Part shown: positions 56,333-64,000 of the stretch, piece by piece | Numbering within the stretch: the first letter of the stretch is position 1 | How the letters are laid out: the number at the start of each line of letters is the position of its first letter | Source: Alteromonadaceae bacterium M269 | Lineage (GTDB): Bacteria > Pseudomonadota > Gammaproteobacteria > Enterobacterales > Alteromonadaceae | Assembly: GCA_004353515.1 (NCBI GenBank) | Contig: SMNZ01000002.1 | Span: 744,001-808,000 of the forward strand | DNA length: 64,000 bases | Reading direction: 5' to 3' | Notes under the pieces: generated by a model | Told to the model about the DNA's origin: nothing | Databases searched by the model: none | What the model saw: only the letters and a program-made list of their open reading frames with translations | Position numbers and translations under genes: made by a program

Positions 56333-58828
56333 TTAGAAGTTAACAGTTACCTCATTGGAGCATGCTGTTGTTTCATCGCATACCTGATAGGTAAATGTGT
56401 TGCCAACGATACGGTACTCTCTATCGCGATAGATACCTCTATTACTAACCGTATCTATTTTCTCACCGTTGCGGTAGATATCGACAGTATCAGTACTGCT
56501 ACCTTCCCAAGTGATATCAACGCGCATCTTACCTAGGCGAGATTTATAAGCGCGAGCTACGTTCAGTGTAATGTCAACGTCGGTCACACTAACGTCCATA
56601 GATTGACTATCACTTTGGCCTTCTGAGTCAGTCACGGTTAAGGTGACAGTGTAAGTTCCTGCCGCAGCAAAGCTGTGCAGTGGGTTTTGTTCAGAAGAGG
56701 TGTTGCCATCACCGAAATCCCATTCCCAAGCACTGATGTCGCCATTTGCATCTGAGCTAGTATCAGTAAAATTCACATCCAGTGAATCTGCAACATAGCT
56801 AAAGCCTGCGTTAGGTGCTGCTGGTGCAACGTCGCCTAAAGCAGTAAATGTCATAGACCAGTTATTTAATGTACCTGTATCAGCGCCTGCTGCATCAACC
56901 ACGTTCAATGTCCAATCGCCTAGCGTAGATTCACCATTGAAAGCACTTGAATCAAAGCTTTGCTGAATATCGTCAGCGCTGCCACCAGAGCGATTGGTTA
57001 AGGTCGCTGTTGTTCCCTCGGGAGACGTCAACGTGACGACTAGATCACCAATCCAAGTATGAGTGATATCAAGGTAGGTGCTGGAATCGAAGATTGTCAG
57101 CGCATCAGATACGTTGATAACCGACGAAACGCCTGTTGGATCGTTATCTGGGATATCAGCGGGTGTTGTATTCTCGTAGGTAAAATCGTTCAACCCTTGA
57201 GGATTAATGAATAGAGATACCGTAACTTCTTTCACTAACTCGCCACTAGTACCAGTCACAACGAACTCATAGTCACCCCAAGGTGTGTCTGCGCTTGTTG
57301 GAACGCTTAGCGTGAAGATTTCTCCTGGAATGACAGAGACGGATGATAAGCTAGCGCCACCTAGAGAATCTCTTAGAGTTAGATCAATGTCGCCGTCCCA
57401 ATCTGCGACGGAGCCAACGTCAAAGGTGTATGTCGCCGTTTCTCCAGCAGTAATGGTTTGAGTTGCAGGCGTTACAGAGAATCTGAAACCTGGTGTAGGG
57501 TCAGCTTCAATCAATGCGTTGTTAGCATTTAAACGTTTACCCGATACGGTTCTTCCATCTAATGCAACGTTGTCATCTCCGCTATTCATGAGCAGTTCTT
57601 TTAGCTCTAACGTAGTGAGATCTGGGTTTACCGAAAGTGCGAGGGCAGCAGCACCAGCAACATGAGGTGTCGCCATAGACGTACCTGAGATAGTGTTGTA
57701 ACCACCGCCTGGCCAAGTTGATAAAATACTCGAACCCGGTGCCCCGATATCAACACTGGTTAACCCATATTGTGAGAAACCGGACATCGCATCAGTATGT
57801 GTTGTACTGGCAACAGCAAGTATGCTTTCATGCTCATAACTTGAAGGATAGCTAGGATTAATATCGTTATCAGCGCCTGAGTTACCGGCTGCTGCAACAA
57901 ATAGAATACCAGCGTTTTCCGAAGCGGTTATGGCATCAGATAAAGCTTGGCTGAAGCCGCCACCACCCCAACTGTTATTTAATACTCGAACGTCTGTACC
58001 GCTGTTTTTTAAGTCGACCATATAGTCGATACATTTAATCGCGTCGGCAGTGGTACCTGAACCAGTGGCATCCAAGAACTTACAGCCAATGATAGAGACT
58101 TGGTGATTGACGCCAACAACACCTTCTCCGTTATTACCTGTTGCACCTATAGTTCCCGAAACGTGTGTACCGTGGCCATCATCGTCCATGGGGTCACCCA
58201 CATCCGTGATTGCATTAATACCGTGGATGTCGTCGATATAACCGTTGTTATCGTTATCAACACCATCACCTGCAATTTCGCCAGGGTTAGTCCAAACGTT
58301 ATCGATCAAATCTTGGTGCTGGTGATCAATACCTGTATCAATGACACCAACAACGACGCTGCGATCACCCACCGAGATATCCCAAGCTTCAGTCGCATCA
58401 ATATCTGCATCATTAGTACCGCCAATTTGGCCTGTGTTATTAAGTCCCCAAAGGTCGTTGAAGCTAGGATCGTTAGGTGTTAATGCAGCTTTTACGATGT
58501 AGTTTGGTTCTGCATAGAGCACGGCAGGATGATTCTTTAGCTTTTCTAACGCTGCTTTAGTACCCATGCCTGTGACATCATAGTTAGCCATTCTGCCTTG
58601 CAGGATGTGTTTGTACTTGTCATCAAGCTCGTCCGCGTTCAAGTCAGAAATTTTCGCTTGAACTAGGCTTCTTGCTGAACGGCGGTCAGACGCCGATGTT
58701 CCTTTTTTGTAGACAACGATGATGGAGTCATCTTTATAAGTTGTTTTATCAACGGCTACTAAGTCGGTAGATGCCATGGATAGCACTGGCAACATAGCCA
58801 GCGTTAAAGCTGATAATTTAGATTTCAT
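56333..58828 (-). CDS. Secreted subtilisin-like protease (S8) with P- and PKD domains
   Basis: An 831-residue secreted serine protease. In order: signal peptide (1-19), an inhibitor-I9-like propeptide (about 30-112), and the S8 catalytic domain. The triad is Asp164 (VIDTGID), His219 (HGTHVSG) and Ser384 (GTSMATPH), with oxyanion Asn316 (AAGNSG). A beta-sandwich (about 455-545) is followed by a proprotein-convertase P-domain (about 550-668). A PKD domain (about 673-755, WEWDFGDGN) and an 80-residue C-terminal domain with two Cys complete it. It is divergent from the curli operon. Confidence 0.93.
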   Translation of the reverse strand: MKSKLSALTLAMLPVLSMASTDLVAVDKTTYKDDSIIVVYKKGTSASDRRSARSLVQAKISDLNADELDDKYKHILQGRMANYDVTGMGTKAALEKLKNHPAVLYAEPNYIVKAALTPNDPSFNDLWGLNNTGQIGGTNDADIDATEAWDISVGDRSVVVGVIDTGIDHQHQDLIDNVWTNPGEIAGDGVDNDNNGYIDDIHGINAITDVGDPMDDDGHGTHVSGTIGATGNNGEGVVGVNHQVSIIGCKFLDATGSGTTADAIKCIDYMVDLKNSGTDVRVLNNSWGGGGFSQALSDAITASENAGILFVAAAGNSGADNDINPSYPSSYEHESILAVASTTHTDAMSGFSQYGLTSVDIGAPGSSILSTWPGGGYNTISGTSMATPHVAGAAALALSVNPDLTTLELKELLMNSGDDNVALDGRTVSGKRLNANNALIEADPTPGFRFSVTPATQTITAGETATYTFDVGSVADWDGDIDLTLRDSLGGASLSSVSVIPGEIFTLSVPTSADTPWGDYEFVVTGTSGELVKEVTVSLFINPQGLNDFTYENTTPADIPDNDPTGVSSVINVSDALTIFDSSTYLDITHTWIGDLVVTLTSPEGTTATLTNRSGGSADDIQQSFDSSAFNGESTLGDWTLNVVDAAGADTGTLNNWSMTFTALGDVAPAAPNAGFSYVADSLDVNFTDTSSDANGDISAWEWDFGDGNTSSEQNPLHSFAAAGTYTVTLTVTDSEGQSDSQSMDVSVTDVDITLNVARAYKSRLGKMRVDITWEGSSTDTVDIYRNGEKIDTVSNRGIYRDREYRIVGNTFTYQVCDETTACSNEVTVNF

Positions 58829-59203
58829 GTTTTGAATCCGTTTTTTGTTAGTTGTCTCGAAGATTTCTCTTTCGAGTCGGTTATCGGATCTCCACTTTCA
58901 ATCTATCTACTGCAAATACGAAACTGAGCAACGGTTATTACTCTAGTCACAAAATTGACATAAATACCAGCTACAGCACGAAAATACGCATTTATTTGTA
59001 TTTATGATGGCTAACCACGAGATAAATACAACTTTATCATTAGTTTATATGTTCAACCGTTTTCAACCTATCTAGTACTTTTTTATCAGAAATTATTTTT
59101 TATATTTTGATTGTGATTGGAAATATACGCCTAACCTACTGTTATTTATGGTGAATAATTAAATGATGATTTAGGGTGATAGACGAGAAGTAAACGTAAT
59201 TAT
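58829..59203. promoter_or_regulatory. 375-bp divergent promoter region: subtilase and curli operon
   Basis: AT-rich intergenic DNA serving both the protease (minus) and csgB (plus). It holds three exact copies of the octamer ATAAATAC: plus at 58960-58967, minus at 58998-59005 and plus at 59022-59029. The last two form an 8-bp dyad with a 16-base spacer. A CTCGAA/TTCGAG dyad (58856-58876) lies in the likely protease leader. No gene is seen in it. Confidence 0.5.
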
Positions 59204-59734
59204 ATGGTGGAAAAGCAACCACGTACTCGAAGGTTTAGAGAAGTGAAGATAAGTAACAAAAATAATGAAAACGGAGATAAGAAGGCTATTTTATGTGGTT
59301 TACCTTCGCTTTTGCTTGTGTTTTCGATGAGTTACTCGGCTGTATGTTCTTCGCAAGACCTACTTTCTGGTACTGAACTAAAAGACTCTCCCTTGTCTTT
59401 AAGTCTTTCTAATGCAGTAGCTATGCCCGTTGGAGATCAAATCCAACAATTACGCATCAGCCAATACGGAATCAATAACGAAGCAACAATCAGTCAGTTG
59501 GCAAACGCTGGAAACAGCCTTGCTGTTATCCAACATGGCACAAACAACTTAGCTAACCTTATTCAACTTGGGTACGGAAATACCATTAACTTGGAACAGC
59601 AAGGAAACAACAACTTTGCTGAGGTTATCCAAGAAGGGAATGCCAATGTTGCCAACATCAGACAAGAAGGTGAACAAACCTTTATTGTTCATCAAATAGG
59701 TAACGATATGGTGGTTAATATTACCCAATATTAA
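59204..59734 (+). CDS. csgB: CsgB-like curlin nucleator
   Basis: A 176-residue secreted curlin-type protein. After a signal sequence (hydrophobic core LPSLLLVFSMSYSAVC, about residues 32-48) come about four to five curlin repeats of the N...QxGxxN type: ISQYGINNEATISQ, VIQHGTNNLANLIQ, LEQQGNNNFAEVIQ and HQIGNDMVVNITQ. The short repeat number and first position in the operon fit the nucleator CsgB. The n-region is unusually long; a GTG at 59243 would shorten it. It is followed after 21 bases by the large curlin. Confidence 0.85.
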   Translation: MVEKQPRTRRFREVKISNKNNENGDKKAILCGLPSLLLVFSMSYSAVCSSQDLLSGTELKDSPLSLSLSNAVAMPVGDQIQQLRISQYGINNEATISQLANAGNSLAVIQHGTNNLANLIQLGYGNTINLEQQGNNNFAEVIQEGNANVANIRQEGEQTFIVHQIGNDMVVNITQY

Positions 59735-59755
59735 CCACGCTTCTAGGAGAAGATT

Positions 59756-61204
59756 GTGAAGATTAAAAAATCAATAATTGCCTGTGCTGTAGTCATGGCA
59801 TTCGGCGCACAAACTAGTGCTCTTGCAGCCGATGATACAAAAACAACGGAAGTACAAGTTAATCGAGATTTTATGGCTGAAGCTACCGGTAATGTGATCA
59901 GCTTGTCTCAAACAAGTCAGGCTGGGGCAGTATTAGGTAATGAAGTTAGTTTGACGCAAGAAGGCGACCAAAACGGTGTTGATGTTATTGTTAATGGTGA
60001 CGGAAACGAGACTGAAATTACGCAAATTGGGGTTAACAATGTTGCAGTAAGCGGCAGTACTGGCGACAACAATACGCAATTGATTACGCAAGATGGTGAA
60101 GGTAACGAGTCTGACAATACGATTACTGGTAATGGTAATAGCATTGATGTTGTTCAGTTAGGGGATGGCTTCTTAGGCATACAAAACCGCACTATTAACG
60201 TGATCGAAGGTGATGATAACGAAGTCACTATGGAGCAAGGTGATGGTGGTCATTGGTCATATAACCGTGGTATGACTGGTTCTGGTAACACCATCAATAC
60301 ACTTCAATCCGGCGAATGGAATGAGATCCATATGGATGGCATAGTCGGCGACAACAACGATATTGAAGTTGAACAGGACGGTTACTTTTCTGTCACTCGA
60401 CTGACTGATTTGCAGGGCAGTGATAATGAATTATCTGTTGAGCAGCAAGGTGATCGCAACCGTGTCACTATCGATGAAATTCTTGGTGACGAAAACCGTA
60501 TTGAAATAGATCAAGAAGGTAATAGCAACGAAGTAACTTCTAGCCTGTTCACTGGTGTTGATAACGATATCAACATGACTCAAGTAGGCGATGACAATAC
60601 GTCTACTTTTGAAGTGATTGGCGATGAGAATGACTTCGATGTTGGCCAGACGGGTTCTGCGAACGATTCTTATGTTGGTGTTCTGGGGGCTGATAACGAA
60701 GTTGCTGTCCTACAAATTGGCGATTCGAATGAATCTCATGTTGTTAACTTCAATGGCGATGGTAATGATATCAATGTGACGCAAGTTGGCAGTCAAAATG
60801 TTTCTGTTATTCAGGCGTCGGCTGACGACAACAGTTTAGTTGCTGATAGCAATGATATCGACGTCACGCAAACAGGTGATATGAACGATGCCGTCGTGAA
60901 TATGAGCACAATACTCGATTCTAATGAGAATACGTTAGATATCGTTCAAGACGGAGACCTCAACGCTTTAGATATTTTGATCGAAGGCAGCAGCAACACT
61001 ATCGGTATTTCTCAGATAGGTAATGACAACATCATCACTGGTGAAAATGGCGAAGCCATGCTGATTGGTGGCGTTGGTATGGAATTGAATATTAGCCAAC
61101 TTGGTGAAGGAAACTTTATCGAAGGGAATATTATTAGCGATGGTGGAAGTATTACGATTTCTCAAGTCGGTGATTTTAACAGCACAACAATAGTGCAGCA
61201 ATAA
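59756..61204 (+). CDS. csgA: Large CsgA-like curlin with about 18 repeats
   Basis: A secreted amyloid subunit of 482 residues, about three times the 151 of E. coli CsgA. The signal peptide is about 1-24 (cut after SALA). From residue 50 on, a repeat of about 22-23 residues recurs with Gln-x-Gly marks at about 68, 90, 112, 134, 161, 184, 207, 230, 253, 276, 298, 320, 343, 372, 398, 420, 448 and 470. Each unit pairs a strand such as DINMTQVG with a strand after GDDN. It is very rich in Asp, Glu and Asn. GTG start with AGGAGAAG upstream. A terminator hairpin separates it from csgE. Confidence 0.88.
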   Translation: MKIKKSIIACAVVMAFGAQTSALAADDTKTTEVQVNRDFMAEATGNVISLSQTSQAGAVLGNEVSLTQEGDQNGVDVIVNGDGNETEITQIGVNNVAVSGSTGDNNTQLITQDGEGNESDNTITGNGNSIDVVQLGDGFLGIQNRTINVIEGDDNEVTMEQGDGGHWSYNRGMTGSGNTINTLQSGEWNEIHMDGIVGDNNDIEVEQDGYFSVTRLTDLQGSDNELSVEQQGDRNRVTIDEILGDENRIEIDQEGNSNEVTSSLFTGVDNDINMTQVGDDNTSTFEVIGDENDFDVGQTGSANDSYVGVLGADNEVAVLQIGDSNESHVVNFNGDGNDINVTQVGSQNVSVIQASADDNSLVADSNDIDVTQTGDMNDAVVNMSTILDSNENTLDIVQDGDLNALDILIEGSSNTIGISQIGNDNIITGENGEAMLIGGVGMELNISQLGEGNFIEGNIISDGGSITISQVGDFNSTTIVQQ

Positions 61205-61224
61205 GTACCGGTAATTAAGCGAAA

Positions 61225-61240
61225 GCTCCACGCATGGAGC
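61225..61240 (+). other. Small hairpin upstream of the csgA-csgE terminator
   Basis: GCTCCA/TGGAGC form a 6-bp stem with loop CGCA, 20 bases after the csgA stop. It could protect the csgA mRNA 3' end together with the following terminator. The in-frame ATG 61234 upstream of csgE lies in this hairpin. Confidence 0.45.
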
Positions 61241-61251
61241 ATTTACCTTTT

Positions 61252-61274
61252 GGGGGTGTTTCACCCCCTTTTTT
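61252..61274 (+). terminator. Strong terminator-like hairpin between csgA and csgE
   Basis: GGGGGTG/CACCCCC with loop TTT is followed by six T, ending 4 bases before the likely csgE ATG. It is a textbook intrinsic terminator inside an operon. It should leave mostly csgBA mRNA with partial read-through into csgEFG. Confidence 0.85.
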
Positions 61275-61278
61275 AGCC

Positions 61279-61659
61279 ATGTTACGCCATTATTTATTCT
61301 TAATTTTGACTGTTCTTTCAGCACCAATTCATAGTGAAGAGCTTGAAATTGGTGGCTTGCTGTTGGACAACACCATAAGCCGACAAGGGCGAGAGTTCTT
61401 TCGTCAGTTCAGCCAGCTTTGGCAAGATTTACCCAACTCTGAAGGTATTAACGTCCAAATTAAAGAGCAGGTGATTCCTCGTTCAGGAACAAAACTAACG
61501 GTAAACATGAATCATAGACAAGTCTATGTGACCTATATGGGGCGTAGACATCAGCCAATTAAAGACAGTGTTGAAACTGCCATGTTTATCTTGATTGAAG
61601 TGATGGCTCAAAGCCAGTTTAGTGAAGACAATCCAGACATGGCTCAAGACGGGTGGTAA
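61279..61659 (+). CDS. csgE: Curli assembly chaperone CsgE
   Basis: Periplasmic adaptor that caps the CsgG pore and directs curlin subunits to it. From ATG 61279 the protein has a signal peptide (MLRHYLFLILTVLSAPIHS), then the CsgE domain: EIGGLLLDNTISRQGREFF, QVIPRSGTKLTVNMNHRQVY and ETAMFILIEVM. It has 126 residues. An in-frame ATG at 61234 would read through the terminator hairpin and spoil the signal peptide. There is no SD directly upstream, which is odd. The stop is 2 bases before the csgF ATG. Confidence 0.92.
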   Translation: MLRHYLFLILTVLSAPIHSEELEIGGLLLDNTISRQGREFFRQFSQLWQDLPNSEGINVQIKEQVIPRSGTKLTVNMNHRQVYVTYMGRRHQPIKDSVETAMFILIEVMAQSQFSEDNPDMAQDGW

Positions 61660-61661
61660 AA

Positions 61662-62114
61662 ATGAAAACGATAATAAAACTCGCACCATTATGGGCAACA
61701 ATTCTCATGCTTTCAGTACCTTCTCATAGTACTGAACTCGTTTATACACCAATAAACCCAAGCTTCGGTGGTAGCCCATTAAATGGGAGTTTCTTGTTGG
61801 GCAAAGCTCAAGCGCAGAATAAGCATAGAGCAGAGGTTAGAGAGCGGTCGTACGCTGAGCGTTTCCAAGAATCTTTGGAAAGAGCTTATATCAATCGTTT
61901 GGTGAGAGAGGTATCAGATCTGGCGTTTGGTGAGACCTGTGATGCGGCTACTGACCCTAGTTGTGAGCCTAGTCTTTTTAATCAGGACTCTATTTTCGTG
62001 AGTGGTGATTATCAGATTCAGATTATTACTTCAAACTCCGACAGCATTACGGTGCAAATTACTCATAACGTAACTGGAGAAGTTACTGTTATTGAGGTGC
62101 CTCGTTTTGGTTAA
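61662..62114 (+). CDS. csgF: Curli assembly protein CsgF
   Basis: Secreted protein that attaches to CsgG and couples nucleation to secretion. After a signal peptide (about 1-24), the mature N-terminus TELVYTPINPSFGG, then NGSFLLGKAQAQN, matches the CsgG-binding start of CsgF (NPNFGGNP...FLLNSAQAQN in E. coli). ATG 61662 with GGTGG upstream is preferred over GTG 61653. It has 150 residues. The end overlaps csgG by 8 bases. Confidence 0.94.
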   Translation: MKTIIKLAPLWATILMLSVPSHSTELVYTPINPSFGGSPLNGSFLLGKAQAQNKHRAEVRERSYAERFQESLERAYINRLVREVSDLAFGETCDAATDPSCEPSLFNQDSIFVSGDYQIQIITSNSDSITVQITHNVTGEVTVIEVPRFG

Positions 62115-62901
62115 ATCAGTAAGTCGTGTCTTGGCTTTATTATTTGCTGGCGCACTGTCAGCTTGTAGTGTGGTGAAACAAGTTGTTATTCCTGAACAGA
62201 CTATTGCCGTCAAGGTTTCTCCAACGGAATCTTTTAAAGAGCTTAAGTCTCTGCCTAAGCCGAAAGGGGTTATTCCTGTGTCTGTCTATTCCTTTCGGGA
62301 TCAGACCGGACAATATAAACCTCAGGCTAACGTTAGTTCTTTTTCTACAGCGGTTACCCAAGGAGCAACTTCAATATTAATGCAGGCACTAAGTGACTCT
62401 GATTGGTTTTTACCCGTCGAGCGCGAAGGCTTACAGAATATTTTAACCGAACGTAAGATCATCCGTGCAGCCATGCAGAATGATAAAGAACAGGGAAAAG
62501 AAGCCAATGAGTTACCTCCATTAACAACCTCAAAGCTTCTTATTGAAGGCGGTATTATTAGTTACGATTCTAATGTGAAAACAGGCGGTTTCGGAGCAGA
62601 GTACTTTGGCATAGGTGCATCTGAGCTTTATCGTGAAGATTTGATTTCCATTTATATGCGAGCAGTTGATGTGCGCTCAGGGCAAGTATTGGTATCGGTT
62701 TCTACCTCTAAAAAGGTGTTGAGTAAGGAGTTGCGAGCAGGCTTTTTCAGGTATGTCAGCTTCAAGCGTCTCGCTGAAGCAGAAGGCGGTTATACTACTA
62801 ATGAACCCATGCACATCTGTGTTCAGCAAACGATTGAAAAAGCGGTTACCGAATTGATCAAGAAGGGCTTAGAGAAAAAGGTTTGGCGCACACAAACATA
62901 G
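62107..62901 (+). CDS. csgG: Curli secretion channel lipoprotein CsgG
   Basis: Outer-membrane nonameric pore that exports curlins. The lipoprotein signal is LLFAGALSAC. The CsgG domain has VSVYSFRDQTGQYKPQAN, SDWFLPVEREGLQNILTERK, LLIEGGIISYDSNVKTGG and GFFRYVSF. I chose TTG 62107 (GAGGTG six bases upstream) over TTG 62092; it overlaps the csgF stop. About 264 residues, close to E. coli CsgG (277). This is the last gene of the curli unit. Confidence 0.94.
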   Translation: MVKSVSRVLALLFAGALSACSVVKQVVIPEQTIAVKVSPTESFKELKSLPKPKGVIPVSVYSFRDQTGQYKPQANVSSFSTAVTQGATSILMQALSDSDWFLPVEREGLQNILTERKIIRAAMQNDKEQGKEANELPPLTTSKLLIEGGIISYDSNVKTGGFGAEYFGIGASELYREDLISIYMRAVDVRSGQVLVSVSTSKKVLSKELRAGFFRYVSFKRLAEAEGGYTTNEPMHICVQQTIEKAVTELIKKGLEKKVWRTQT

Positions 62902-62907
62902 CGCCAA
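62883..62907. terminator. Hairpin at the csgG end
   Basis: TTGGCGC/GCGCCAA, 7-bp perfect stem with an 11-base loop, overlaps the csgG stop codon. On the minus strand a run of five T follows four bases after the stem, so it could end the convergent retropepsin-like gene. Confidence 0.5.
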
Positions 62908-62919
62908 CACATTTAGATA

Positions 62920-64000
62920 TTACCTATTCCTTAAAAATAGCTGGCTGGAGCGCTGATCAATCCTGAAATCGTAATGACGCAGGAAGTTCATACCGAGTAA
63001 ACCATCAGAGTCTAAATTGCTTCTTCTGGGGAGCACAATGACGGCGAAGTTATTGACCTGGAAATTGCCTATGCTCAGGCTATCGAATCTAAAAATACGC
63101 GCATTAACTTGACCATTAGCCGTATTGATGGGGAATTTACCAATGAGTTCAGGGCGGTGTTTTCGATAGAGTTTTCTGAACTGTTGTTGAGTGATTGCTG
63201 TAGTCGAAGCGCCGGTATCAATGAGCAGATCTAATTCTGAACGGTTGTCCAAAAAAGCTTTCACTATGTAGTGGCTGCCAGTTTGCACTAAAGCGATTCC
63301 TTGGCTTCTTCTGGGTTCTTCTGTTTGTGTTTTCTTTCTATTCGTTGGTCTGTTGTATCGAATAATGCTTCGGATGCGCCTGAATTCGTTATCGAGATCT
63401 TCACGGTAGGTGATACGGCTAAAAGTTTGTTCCATCAGTCTAGCTTCTTGCCTTTGTGCATAAGCTTCCGCCAGGATAAGGATAAAACGCTCATTGTCGG
63501 GTTCAAATTGTAAAAGAGGCTCTGCGAAACGCTCGACTATATCCCAAGCTTCTGACTGCATTAACTTTTCAAGGTTAGGTAAAGTGATATCATTAAGCTG
63601 TTGTTCAACTTCCTCAGCATGTTTGTCGCTCAGCGGTAAGTCTTGAAGTCGGTAGTAGGCGATTGCACCGTCTAAAACAGACTCTGTCAGTGTCAGTCGT
63701 TTCGCTTCTATCAATAAAAAATCGATATCATCAGGGAAGCGCTTTAAAAATTGTTGCTCAAAATCCTTTAAAACGGCAATGTTTGATTCTTCTAACCATT
63801 GCTCTGCTCGTTCTAGCCATAATGTTTTGATCAGTTCTGCTTCTTGTGGGGTTGTTGATTCTATTAACTCAACATAGGCATTAATAGCTAGTTCAAACTC
63901 GCCCTGACTAAAATGCTCATCAGCAAGCTTATACTGGCTAGAGTATTCAGGTTCTTGTGCTTCTTCTGTGGTTGGTTTCGAAGGCCTGCTTTGGGAAATG
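62920..64000 (-). CDS. TPR-containing retropepsin-like aspartic protease (5' end outside window)
   Basis: The frame is open to the window's right edge, so the true start lies outside and the TTG at 63714 is internal. The visible part is about 360 residues. It starts with an acidic Glu/Gln stretch, then helical TPR-like repeats (EHFSQGEFELAINAYVELIE; FILILAEAYAQRQEARLMEQ). The C-terminal retropepsin-like domain has the active site LLIDTGASTTAI and the closing SDGLLGMNFLRHYDFRI. A single DTG indicates a dimeric protease. It faces csgG with only 18 bases between. The substrate is unknown. Confidence 0.82.
   Translation of the reverse strand, partial: ISQSRPSKPTTEEAQEPEYSSQYKLADEHFSQGEFELAINAYVELIESTTPQEAELIKTLWLERAEQWLEESNIAVLKDFEQQFLKRFPDDIDFLLIEAKRLTLTESVLDGAIAYYRLQDLPLSDKHAEEVEQQLNDITLPNLEKLMQSEAWDIVERFAEPLLQFEPDNERFILILAEAYAQRQEARLMEQTFSRITYREDLDNEFRRIRSIIRYNRPTNRKKTQTEEPRRSQGIALVQTGSHYIVKAFLDNRSELDLLIDTGASTTAITQQQFRKLYRKHRPELIGKFPINTANGQVNARIFRFDSLSIGNFQVNNFAVIVLPRRSNLDSDGLLGMNFLRHYDFRIDQRSSQLFLRNR

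Noticed and set aside
60968-61327. 119-codon minus-strand frame across the csgA end
   Set aside because: It lies antisense to the curlin repeats and the terminator, has no SD and has no recognisable content; it is a shadow of csgA.
1-64000. tRNA or rRNA genes, CRISPR arrays, prophage, insertion sequences
   Set aside because: Intergenic gaps are short and none shows a cloverleaf, regular spacer-repeat arrays, integrase or transposase genes by eye.

Overview
The window looks like chromosomal DNA of a marine-type gammaproteobacterium of moderate to low GC. Conserved blocks (rseBC-lepA-lepB-rnc-era, ytjB/serB-radA, glyA-nrdR-ribDE-ribBX-ribH-nusB-thiL-pgpA facing xseB-ispA-dxs, pomAB, smrB/prmB-aroC) are arranged as in Oceanospirillales/Alteromonadales relatives. 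A Kangiella/Aliikangiella-like host is my inference; there is no rRNA gene here to fix the taxon. I saw no tRNA, CRISPR array, insertion sequence or prophage.

Layout. 1-7.4 kb: sigma-E control genes (rseB partial, rseC), then lepA-lepB-rnc-era, followed directly by pdxH and a TatD-family nuclease instead of the usual recO-pdxJ. 7.4-9.8 kb: a MarR regulator and a BCCT osmolyte transporter on the minus strand. 10-14.8 kb: a large TonB-dependent receptor and a TPR-sulfotransferase, separated by a strong terminator. 14.9-23.5 kb: a membrane-bound XRE regulator, ytjB/serB with a perfect 21-bp inverted repeat between them, an 839-residue protein with two intact PilZ (cyclic-di-GMP) domains, radA, an SMP-30-like beta-propeller and a STAS-like protein. 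23.7-34.4 kb: ettA, a probable small RNA or leader, a Gfo/Idh/MocA oxidoreductase, glyA, nrdR, the riboflavin genes (with a RibBX-type fusion whose GTP cyclohydrolase half is degenerate), nusB, thiL, pgpA. 34.5-39.7 kb (minus strand): a secreted metzincin with Calx-beta repeats and a GlyGly-CTERM tail, then dxs-ispA-xseB. 40-44.2 kb: sodium-type flagellar stator pomAB, panE, a pseudouridine synthase and an orphan HPt protein. 44.5-53.7 kb: an M16 peptidase lipoprotein, gshA, three small envelope or unknown genes, smrB/prmB, aroC. 53.9-62.9 kb: an MFS transporter, a CsgD-like LuxR regulator, a secreted subtilase, and a curli-type amyloid operon csgB-csgA-csgE-csgF-csgG. The window ends inside a TPR/retropepsin-like gene.

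How it fits together. The most distinctive part is the right end. A nucleator-like CsgB, a very long acidic curlin with about 18 repeats (E. coli CsgA has five), and the CsgE/F/G export machinery lie divergent from a secreted serine protease and near a CsgD-family regulator. A terminator hairpin sits between csgA and csgE, which would give high curlin and low secretion-channel expression. The tandem PilZ protein, the CsgD-like regulator and the curli operon suggest a cyclic-di-GMP-linked surface lifestyle. The two large secreted proteases, the TonB receptor and the M16 peptidase fit an organism living on protein-rich particles. These functional links are inferences from gene content and position.
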